Of a DNA stretch of 6,036 bases, positions 1-6,036 are shown piece by piece (position 1 is the stretch's first letter; the number at the start of each line of letters is the position of its first letter). The stretch is from a bacterium. Its GTDB lineage: Bacteria > UBP13 > UBA5359. Where the stretch lies: NCBI GenBank assembly GCA_028699365.1, contig JAQVUQ010000177.1, positions 1-6,036 of the forward strand, written 5' to 3'. A model generated the notes under the pieces. The model did not search any database, was not told the origin of the DNA, and was given only the letters and a program-made list of their open reading frames with translations. Position numbers and translations under genes: made by a program.

Positions 1-1
1 T

Positions 2-2134
2 GCGTCTGTCCTTCCGACAGTGGAGAGAGATTCCCTGGCAGCTATCATTCTTGGCGACAGGGCCATAATAAGGGATAATGACGAAGGATCTCCGTTTGTG
101 CAGAGAATGGGTTCCACCAGGACACGCTCCAATTCTGTTAACGGTGCGGAAGCTATATCTCAGATAAGGGCCGTAGCCCGCAACCTCCAGCCGGCTGTCC
201 CTGCACAGTCCGGAGGAAACGTGCGTGAAACCGCAGCTGCGGCTGTTCCATCTCCGGCATCACCGGCGAAGTCTCGTGCTGCACAGGGGACAGCGTTTAG
301 TTTCGGCAGAAGAGCGGCGACCGGCTCTCCGGTGGACTTCAATTCCGCTCTGGATGCGGGCTTGAGAATAAGAGGTAAGGCCGTAAGTCTGACGGACGAT
401 ACAGGCAAGACCGGAGCTACAGGTGATATAACCTTTGAAACGGCGCCGGAGTTGACATCCAAACGAGGAATAGGCTTCTCAGGTACGTTTGCCCGCCAGA
501 TGAACGGCAGTAACCTGAGTGAAGCGATGTCCGTGAAGTTCAATGCCGCGCCCACGGGAGCACTGAAGCTCAACAGCGAGTTTGCTACCAAGGGCGTCAA
601 CGGCCGTCGTGACGAATCCACCGCCAGCGTCGGCTTCGAGACATCGCAGGATTGGAAAAAGCGCAGCCGCCTGGGGTTTGCCGGTGGCTTTTCGCGCCAG
701 GAAAAGGGCGTATCGTCCGTTAATACGGCTAACTTGCGTTTCGATGCCAACCCCTTCAAAGGGTTTATGCTTAAAGGCGATTTCCAGAACAAGGACGGCT
801 CCGTCGAGGAGCGTACCTCACGAATAGGTTTTGAAACGTCGCCTGATATGCGCAAGGTAGCCAATTTATATATGTCCGGCACTTTCACCCGCCAGGAAAA
901 TGCGGGAACGCAGGGCGGAGTGATGAACCTCAAAATGGAAGTCTCTCCTTTGAAGACACTGGCATTAAAGGGTGAGATCAACGACGAGCAGAGCAGCACG
1001 GGCGCTTACAAGAGGGTATCCAAACTGCTTGCCACCACCTCGGTGCTCAGGTATATGGATATTACGGGCAACTGCCAGATGCTGGAGCAGAACGGCGGCG
1101 TTGAGCAGCGCCTGATCAATGTCGATTTTAAGTCCAATAACAAGTTGATCAACTGGAGAGGCCTGGCGATGTCAGGCAAATATACGTCTAAAGACGATGG
1201 GCTCTACGATAACAGAATGCTCAATCTGCGAACCTCGTTGAATCCTTTCAAGCGCATGACTCTGGCAGCCGGTCTGGCACTGGGAGAAACATCCGGAAAT
1301 CAGGAAGCGACACGCAACTTGAAGCTTGGCTATAACCTGCCCAACCTGGGACAGTTTCAGGCCGATGCCGTTGTCGCAGAGAGATACACCGGGGATACCG
1401 CCAACGGGGCGGTGCGTCTTAATATGGCACCCTGGCGGGATACCAAAGTGAATTTACAGTATACTGTTAAACCGTACCTTCTGGGCAGCAATCCGCTGAT
1501 AACCACAGGTATGGATTTCAACACGAAGCTTTCCAGGACCTTCTCGCTGTACGGCGGTCTGAAGAAGGACGAGATATCCAACGACAGGTTTACAAACGAG
1601 ACGCTTCTGGGTATCAAGACCGCTCTGAGCCCGCAGTTGAATCTCGCCGCCGATTATCGTCTTCAGAGCACTGACGGCAGCAATCCGGTAGTTGTCAGGG
1701 GAGTGCATATACAAGACAGCATCCACAAGCGCGTCACCCTGCTTTTTGGATTGGAGCAGGCTGTGCGCAGCGACTCGGCCGTGATGGGAAGTTACACGGG
1801 CGTTACATCCAATCCATTCGGAAAAGTTAATCTCAGCTACAAGCACCGCCTGAATACCGGTAACGGCACGCTGGCCAACCTGCCTAAGGAAGAATTCAAG
1901 GTAAGCGCGCCGATGGCAAAAACCGCCAACAAGAACCTGGAAATCAACGGCAATATCTATTATGTCGATCAGGAGGTCTACTCCAATAACAAACTAAGCG
2001 GCAATTTGAACCTGACATATCGTCCCATGGAGAGATTGAACCTGACCGCGTCCTACGTAGCCAACGTGGCGGCCGGACAGGTGATAACGGCCCCGTGTCT
2101 GACCTGGGAGGCCTGCTATGGAACGGAGTTTTAG
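2..2134 (+). CDS. Repetitive beta-hairpin protein, probable outer-membrane beta-barrel (5' end missing)
   Basis: The reading frame is open to the left edge. The GTG at 20 has no purine-rich ribosome site before it, so it is probably an internal codon; residues are numbered from it here. Residues 1-55 are of unknown type, 56-105 form an Ala/Pro/Ser-rich linker, and about 137-680 are almost entirely alternating polar/hydrophobic strands. I count about 17 hairpins, roughly 33 residues apart. Each has a short turn, often with Pro plus a basic or aromatic residue (P178, P245, P310, P409, P471, P538, P599, P669). Consecutive hairpins are joined by polar G/N/D/E-rich loops. Short turns on one side and polar loops on the other are the layout of outer-membrane barrels. 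The chain ends in Phe, as many such proteins do, but its last 20 residues break the strand pattern. No enzyme motif is visible. I do not recognise the family; function (pore, adhesin, secretion or structural) is unknown. A repetitive non-barrel surface protein is the main alternative. Confidence 0.72.
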   Translation, partial: ASVLPTVERDSLAAIILGDRAIIRDNDEGSPFVQRMGSTRTRSNSVNGAEAISQIRAVARNLQPAVPAQSGGNVRETAAAAVPSPASPAKSRAAQGTAFSFGRRAATGSPVDFNSALDAGLRIRGKAVSLTDDTGKTGATGDITFETAPELTSKRGIGFSGTFARQMNGSNLSEAMSVKFNAAPTGALKLNSEFATKGVNGRRDESTASVGFETSQDWKKRSRLGFAGGFSRQEKGVSSVNTANLRFDANPFKGFMLKGDFQNKDGSVEERTSRIGFETSPDMRKVANLYMSGTFTRQENAGTQGGVMNLKMEVSPLKTLALKGEINDEQSSTGAYKRVSKLLATTSVLRYMDITGNCQMLEQNGGVEQRLINVDFKSNNKLINWRGLAMSGKYTSKDDGLYDNRMLNLRTSLNPFKRMTLAAGLALGETSGNQEATRNLKLGYNLPNLGQFQADAVVAERYTGDTANGAVRLNMAPWRDTKVNLQYTVKPYLLGSNPLITTGMDFNTKLSRTFSLYGGLKKDEISNDRFTNETLLGIKTALSPQLNLAADYRLQSTDGSNPVVVRGVHIQDSIHKRVTLLFGLEQAVRSDSAVMGSYTGVTSNPFGKVNLSYKHRLNTGNGTLANLPKEEFKVSAPMAKTANKNLEINGNIYYVDQEVYSNNKLSGNLNLTYRPMERLNLTASYVANVAAGQVITAPCLTWEACYGTEF
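428..1024 (+). repeat. Three tandem 65-67-residue repeats inside the beta-hairpin gene
   Basis: Three consecutive units (428-628, 629-823, 824-1024) encode clearly related sequence. Each starts with a hydrophobic residue and F-E-T-[AS], continues to a G-x-F-[AST]-R-Q strand end, and then has an [NS/AP]-P-turn flanked by two strands. The conserved RQ lies at residues 159-160, 226-227 and 291-292. Similarity persists at DNA level: an 11-base match (CGCCAGGAAAA) occurs at 695-705 and 890-900, exactly 195 bases apart. After 1024 the units become degenerate but the hairpin period continues to about residue 680. This suggests growth by duplication of a two-hairpin unit, with the most recent copies in the first third. 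Confidence 0.75.
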
Positions 2135-2163
2135 TTCTGTCGCTAATTAAGCCCGATATCATT

Positions 2164-2190
2164 GAGGCAGTGAGGCGCATTGCCTCTTTT
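2164..2190 (+). terminator. Rho-independent terminator after the beta-hairpin gene
   Basis: GAGGCAGTG (2164-2172) pairs with CATTGCCTC (2178-2186), giving nine pairs including one G-T wobble around a five-base loop (AGGCG), followed directly by TTTT. It starts 30 bases after the stop codon at 2132-2134 and separates this gene from the hydrolase downstream. The T run is short, so termination may be incomplete. A shorter alternative stem, GAGGC/GCCTC, uses the same 3' arm. Confidence 0.72.
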
Positions 2191-2257
2191 CATGTACATC
2201 CGCATCGGCGCTTTGCTGCACCGTTGACAGTAAATTATTTGAAGGAGTCGATAAATT

Positions 2258-3034
2258 ATGCTGGAGCTGGAAGTAGTCTCAACCGTCGATTCATCGGTAG
2301 AGAAGAGCCTGTTCTCTATTGCCGGTAGCGCCGGCAGCGTGCCGCTCCTGGTGGGCCTGCACACCTGGAGCGCAGATCGCTTCAATCAACTGGAGTCCAT
2401 GCTGCCCTACTGCCGGGCTAGGGGATGGGCTCTTCTGCTGCCGGAATTTCGCGGCCCCAATCTGACGAGTAATGCACGGGCCGGGCAGGCTTGTGCTTCC
2501 AGGGAAGCCAGGCAGGATATAATGGATGCCGTTGATACTGTAATAGAGCGCTATCCGATAGATACGGCCAATATCTTCCTGCTGGGCGGGTCAGGAGGCG
2601 GGCATATGTCGCTGATGATGGCTGCATACGCACCTGAGCGCTGGCGAGCGGTCAGTTCCTGGTGCCCTATAACCGATCTGGCAGCCTGGCACGGCCAGAA
2701 CCTTAGTTATGCTCCGCATATAGTCGCCTGTTGCGGGGACATACCCGGTGTCTCGGAAGCGGTGGACAGGGAATATATGGAGAGATCGCCGGTCAATTAC
2801 GCGGCGGAAATCGCCCGTGCCAACGTTTTTGTGCATCACGGCCGGTTTGACAAATCCGTCCCCTATACACACACTTACAATCTGGTAAGAGAGATCGAAA
2901 AGATCGACGGAGAGAAGAACTTCTTTTACGAGATATTCAACGGAGGCCATGACATTCATTACGAAGAAGCCTTCAAGTGGTTTGACGGCCATGTAAATAC
3001 GTCCGTTAAAGAAGCAGTTCGCATAACTGCCTGA
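2258..3034 (+). CDS. Alpha/beta hydrolase, prolyl-oligopeptidase/esterase-like
   Basis: The 258-residue product is a single-domain serine hydrolase of usual length. The nucleophile elbow is G-G-S-G-G-G-H with Ser112. The acid is most likely Asp198, in the H-H-G-R-F-D-K-S-V-P motif. The base is His231, in F-N-G-G-H-D. The oxyanion-hole segment follows the first core strand at H35-T36-W37. The spacing and the glycine-rich elbow resemble peptidase family S9 and related acyl esterases, but there is no beta-propeller domain, so a small-molecule or sugar ester is likelier than a peptide substrate. A Cys-Cys pair (158-159) lies in the cap region before a Y-x-x-R-S-P motif. There is no signal peptide or membrane segment, so it should be cytoplasmic. 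The start is set by GAAGGAG at 2241-2247, ten bases before ATG. It lies after a terminator and 46 bases before the SGNH esterase, probably co-transcribed with it. The exact substrate cannot be read from the sequence. Confidence 0.88.
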   Translation: MLELEVVSTVDSSVEKSLFSIAGSAGSVPLLVGLHTWSADRFNQLESMLPYCRARGWALLLPEFRGPNLTSNARAGQACASREARQDIMDAVDTVIERYPIDTANIFLLGGSGGGHMSLMMAAYAPERWRAVSSWCPITDLAAWHGQNLSYAPHIVACCGDIPGVSEAVDREYMERSPVNYAAEIARANVFVHHGRFDKSVPYTHTYNLVREIEKIDGEKNFFYEIFNGGHDIHYEEAFKWFDGHVNTSVKEAVRITA

Positions 3035-3065
3035 TTCAGTCTGCAGCGGCCATAGTGTTTGTTAC

Positions 3066-3073
3066 AGGGGGGT
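3066..3073 (+). promoter_or_regulatory. Unusual G-run ribosome binding site of the SGNH esterase gene
   Basis: A-GGGGGG-T ends seven bases before the ATG at 3081. It resembles the ideal AGGAGGT with the central A replaced by G, which can still pair with the anti-Shine-Dalgarno through a G-U wobble. A second, weaker purine patch (AAGG, 3074-3077) lies closer to the start. Nearly the same arrangement precedes the binding-protein gene at 4249-4255. It supports ATG 3081 as the start. Confidence 0.55.
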
Positions 3074-3080
3074 AAGGTAA

Positions 3081-4082
3081 ATGAAATGGTTTAAATTTCC
3101 GGATGATAGATTTACCGTTAACGGTCTGGCATGGTTCGCCGCAGAGAAACCTTCTCTGCGGCGTCTGCCGCGTCGGCTGAAGAAGAGCTTCAGGCCGCCG
3201 GTCTGGGATCTAGCCCAGGATCCTGCCGGAGGCCGCATAAGGTTCAGAACCGATTCGCTGCACGTGGGCATCAAGGCAAAGTGTCCGGATAATCTGGTCA
3301 TGAATCACATAACCCGCATAGGACAGAGCGGCTTCGATATTTTTGTGGACAACCTGTTTATGGGCAGTACGTCCCCGGATGAAACGGGCGTCATCAAGGT
3401 TGAATGGCAGATTGCCGGGAAACCGGCCATGCGGGAGATCACCATCAACATGCCGTTGTATAAATCGGTAAAGATAAACAGCATCGGTCTGGATGATGCA
3501 GCGATCGTGGAATCTCCCACACCGTTTGCCGTCGATAAACCTGTAGTCTTTTACGGATCGAGTATTACCCAGGGCGGATGTGCCTCCACGCCGGGAACGA
3601 CCTATCAGTCCTTCATCTCACGTTGGCTGAATGTGGATTTTATCAATCTCGGTTTCTCCGGCAACGGTATGGGGGAACTGGAGATAGCCAGGGCTGTCAA
3701 TGAGATAGATGCCTCGTGTATCGTTCTGGATTACTGGGCCAATATTGCTCAGGGCTGGAAGGAAAACCTGCCTCTTTTTACGGCAGAACTGCGCTGTGTC
3801 CATAAGGCTGTTCCCATAGTGGTTGTCAGCCCGTTCTATTTCTGTTCCGAGAGCCGGGGAGATACGTTGCATATCGAACAACGCAAGGCGTCTACCGCCT
3901 TTGTCAAAGCTATGAAGCGTCAGGGTGACGATAATATCCATCTCTTCGACGGTCTTAAAGGCATTTCCGCCGACAACGCCTTTGGGCTGGTGGACGGTGT
4001 GCACTGCAATTCCCTGGGTTTCTATTTCACGGCTAAAGCTATGACGCCTTTTCTCAAGCGCATTTTATTTACGCAGGCGTAA
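3081..4082 (+). CDS. SGNH/GDSL-family esterase with N-terminal GxDLY-like domain
   Basis: The 333-residue product has two parts. Residues 1-145 look like a beta-sandwich, with G-F-D-I-F at 84-88 matching the G-x-D-L-Y signature of domains that precede one class of GDSL acylhydrolases. Residues 150-330 form the SGNH hydrolase fold. The nucleophile is Ser161 in G-S-S-I-T, with Ser160 where GDSL proteins have Asp. The block II glycine lies in G-F-S-G-N-G (191-196). The block III Asn is probably Asn221 in D-Y-W-A-N. The catalytic Asp305 and His308 lie in D-G-V-H. All four catalytic blocks are present, so it should be active. Family knowledge points to esterases acting on acylated sugars, glycans or lipids; the substrate is not known. 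No signal peptide is visible, so it is probably cytoplasmic. It lies 46 bases after the alpha/beta hydrolase with no terminator between, so the two are likely co-transcribed. Confidence 0.88.
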   Translation: MKWFKFPDDRFTVNGLAWFAAEKPSLRRLPRRLKKSFRPPVWDLAQDPAGGRIRFRTDSLHVGIKAKCPDNLVMNHITRIGQSGFDIFVDNLFMGSTSPDETGVIKVEWQIAGKPAMREITINMPLYKSVKINSIGLDDAAIVESPTPFAVDKPVVFYGSSITQGGCASTPGTTYQSFISRWLNVDFINLGFSGNGMGELEIARAVNEIDASCIVLDYWANIAQGWKENLPLFTAELRCVHKAVPIVVVSPFYFCSESRGDTLHIEQRKASTAFVKAMKRQGDDNIHLFDGLKGISADNAFGLVDGVHCNSLGFYFTAKAMTPFLKRILFTQA

Positions 4083-4248
4083 AACTTGCAGCTCCAGGAG
4101 CGCTTATTTGTAAACGGCCCAGGCCGCAGGCATTTGGGAAAATTTCCTATAAGTTGCAGATTGTAGAAGGACAGCGCAGTAGTGATGGAGAATATATAGG
4201 GGATAAAATAGTGTTCCAGCGATGAGAAATTGTTCACCGGATTGAAAC

Positions 4249-4255
4249 AGGGGGT
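4249..4255 (+). promoter_or_regulatory. G-run ribosome binding site that sets the TTG start of the binding-protein gene
   Basis: A-GGGGG-T is a one-base variant of the ideal AGGAGGT and ends six bases before the TTG at 4262. Together with the signal peptide that begins exactly there (M-K-R followed by a hydrophobic run), it fixes TTG as the start codon. The local string ACAGGGGGTAA closely resembles the leader of the SGNH gene (ACAGGGGGGTAAG). Confidence 0.6.
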
Positions 4256-4261
4256 AACGTT

Positions 4262-5527
4262 TTGAAGAGAAGTATTGCCTTGATTATAATGTTGTTGCTG
4301 GTATCGGTAGCTCTGCTGAGCGGGTGCGGCTCGCAGAGTAAAAACGAGATAACCGTCATGTGGTGGGGAGATGTCTATAATTACGGTTTTGCCAAGAAGC
4401 TGGTAGACGCCTATAATGCCACCAGCCCGGCCAAGCCGGCCAAGCTGATGGCCATTCAGGGGCAGTATAACTATAAATTGCTGACCATGGCTGCGTCAAG
4501 GACTCTGCCGGACGTAGTCCTGGTAACAACGCCCAACGTTTACGACATGGGCTCCAGAAATGCACTGCTGTCGTTGAACAAGTATACCGATACGGCGGAA
4601 TTCGCAGCCATGAAGAAGGAGATGTGGCCCAACCTTACCGATCCCTTCAATGTAAACGGCAAGCAACTGGCCGTGCCCATCTGGACCTGGACTCCGGGCG
4701 TTTATTACAACAAGGATCTCTTCGATGCCGCCAAGGTGCCGTATCCTTCAAAGAACTGGACTTTCAAAGAGTTTGAGGAGAAGGCAAAGAAGCTGGTCAA
4801 AAAGGAGAACGGCAAGATAAAGGTCTATGCCTACAATGCCACCTTTACGCTGAACGATTCCCTGCTCCTGTCGTATCTTTACTCTCACGGCGGCGCATTT
4901 TACACTGATGATCAAAAAAAATGCCTGATCAATTCGCCTGCTTCGATGGCTGCGCTCAAGGCCTTTTCCGATTTGCGTCTTAAAGACCACATAGCTCCCA
5001 AAGCTGCTGAAGAGCAGGGAATGGGCAATTCCGGACGCAATACGGACTTCTTCCAGGCCCAGACGGTAGCTATGCGTATCGGCGGCAGGGATTATCTGGA
5101 TGTGCTGCGTCAGCGCGGCGGGATCAAGTTCAAATGGGGTGCCGCGCCCATGCCTAAAGGCGATAAGCCTGACTTCTTCCAGGTAGCGGCCGCTCTATCC
5201 GTGTCGGCCACCACCAAGAGCCCTGACGATGCCTGGAAGTTCATCTCTTTTGTTGCCGGCAAAGAGGGGCAGAAGCTGGTTACCACGGACCGGTCCGATG
5301 TGACTATCTACAAGGAGCTGACTTACGGCAAGGAGTTCCTCGATTACCAGGGCAGGCCGGATGTCAGCGCAGTCTTCAGAGATATGCTGCTTGAGGCTGT
5401 GCCGTTTCCCTATCGTCTTGGGGATAATGAATGGAAGACCAGGGCACAGGATCACCTGGCCCTGGTGGAACTGGGCAAGATGAGTATAGGGGATGCCTGT
5501 GCCAAGATAGTGGCTGATTTCAAATAA
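4262..5527 (+). CDS. Carbohydrate ABC transporter substrate-binding lipoprotein (family 1 type)
   Basis: The 421-residue product has the usual length for family 1 extracellular solute-binding proteins. Its N-terminus is a lipoprotein signal: M-K-R, a hydrophobic core at 5-19, and lipobox L-S-G-C with the lipidated Cys at residue 22. The mature protein starts with a strand carrying M-W-W-G (33-36). The G-V-Y-Y-N-K-D-L-F segment (146-154), followed by W-T-F-K-E-F (166-171), is the recognisable family signature. D-D-A-W-K-F-I-S-F (322-330) is the typical C-lobe helix. Aromatic residues (W141, W143, Y148, Y149) could line a sugar site, by inference. It should deliver sugar to an inner-membrane importer, but no permease or ATPase gene lies within the window on either side, so it is an orphan here. 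It follows the SGNH gene after 179 bases and may share its transcript; a terminator closes the unit. The start is TTG. An A8 run at 4914-4921 lies within codons 218-220. Confidence 0.92.
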   Translation: MKRSIALIIMLLLVSVALLSGCGSQSKNEITVMWWGDVYNYGFAKKLVDAYNATSPAKPAKLMAIQGQYNYKLLTMAASRTLPDVVLVTTPNVYDMGSRNALLSLNKYTDTAEFAAMKKEMWPNLTDPFNVNGKQLAVPIWTWTPGVYYNKDLFDAAKVPYPSKNWTFKEFEEKAKKLVKKENGKIKVYAYNATFTLNDSLLLSYLYSHGGAFYTDDQKKCLINSPASMAALKAFSDLRLKDHIAPKAAEEQGMGNSGRNTDFFQAQTVAMRIGGRDYLDVLRQRGGIKFKWGAAPMPKGDKPDFFQVAAALSVSATTKSPDDAWKFISFVAGKEGQKLVTTDRSDVTIYKELTYGKEFLDYQGRPDVSAVFRDMLLEAVPFPYRLGDNEWKTRAQDHLALVELGKMSIGDACAKIVADFK

Positions 5528-5558
5528 TTGTGACAGGCTGAACACTTCGTTCTTTTAA

Positions 5559-5597
5559 CTGCCGGGAAGCCCGATGTCGCTTCCCGGCAGTTTTTTT
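5559..5597 (+). terminator. Strong rho-independent terminator between the binding-protein gene and eno
   Basis: A perfect 12-base stem, CTGCCGGGAAGC (5559-5570) with GCTTCCCGGCAG (5579-5590), encloses an eight-base loop (CCGATGTC) and is followed by seven T (5591-5597). Two upstream A residues can extend pairing into the T tract. It starts 31 bases after the stop codon and insulates enolase from read-through. Confidence 0.95.
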
Positions 5598-5607
5598 GCA
5601 CAGATAA

Positions 5608-6036
<429 letters not shown>

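Noticed and set aside
160-999. A 279-codon open frame on the minus strand opposite the beta-hairpin gene.
   Set aside because: It is antisense to a frame with a coherent repeated protein pattern, its own product has no recognisable domain, and it is most likely open because of the codon composition of the real gene.
2224-2257. A perfect TTGACA at 2224-2229 upstream of the alpha/beta hydrolase, suggesting a promoter.
   Set aside because: No acceptable -10 element lies 16-18 bases downstream; that interval covers the ribosome site, and initiation would fall at or beyond the start codon. The AT-rich stretch at 2250-2259 is too far away.
2095-2328. A plus-strand open frame bridging the end of the beta-hairpin gene and the start of the hydrolase gene.
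   Set aside because: It runs through the terminator hairpin, overlaps two better supported genes and has no ribosome site or recognisable product.
4083-4261. The 179-base gap before the binding-protein gene, with a possible -10 (TAAAAT, 4204-4209) and short palindromes (GCTCCAGGAGC at 4091-4101, CGGCCCAGGCCG at 4115-4126).
   Set aside because: No matching -35 is found at a proper distance, the palindromes would leave loops too small for stable hairpins, and no T run follows. No small ORF with a ribosome site or RNA gene was seen. A promoter here is possible but not supported.

Overview
The window looks like chromosomal DNA from a diderm bacterium: a large protein built like an outer-membrane beta-barrel, a type II signal peptide on a sugar-binding lipoprotein, and consensus sigma-70-type promoter and rho-independent terminators. 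G+C is a little over half by eye, ATA is a common Ile codon, and GTG/TTG starts occur. I cannot assign a phylum from this; a Terrabacteria-type diderm such as Armatimonadota would fit, but that is a guess.

Layout, all on the + strand. (1) 2-2134: the 3' part of a long gene whose start lies outside the window. Its product is dominated by about 17 predicted beta-hairpins with a period of roughly 33 residues, after a short Ala/Pro/Ser-rich linker. A hairpin terminator follows at 2164-2190. (2) 2258-3034: a cytoplasmic alpha/beta hydrolase with an intact Ser-Asp-His triad. (3) 3081-4082: a two-domain SGNH/GDSL esterase with an N-terminal GxDLY-type beta domain. (4) 4262-5527: an extracellular solute-binding lipoprotein of the carbohydrate ABC importer type, starting at TTG. 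A strong terminator follows at 5559-5597. (5) An extended -10 promoter (5608-5636), a leader hairpin (5654-5679) and the first 105 codons of enolase (5722-6036, running off the end).

The two hydrolases and the binding protein lie between two terminators with gaps of 46 and 179 bases, so they may form one transcription unit. Together they suggest capture and de-esterification of an acylated sugar or glycan. The binding protein has no permease or ATPase beside it, and neither hydrolase has an export signal, so binding would be at the membrane and ester cleavage inside the cell. Enolase is a separate housekeeping unit with its own promoter. No RNA gene, insertion sequence, CRISPR array or minus-strand gene is supported. 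No gap between genes exceeds 200 bases.
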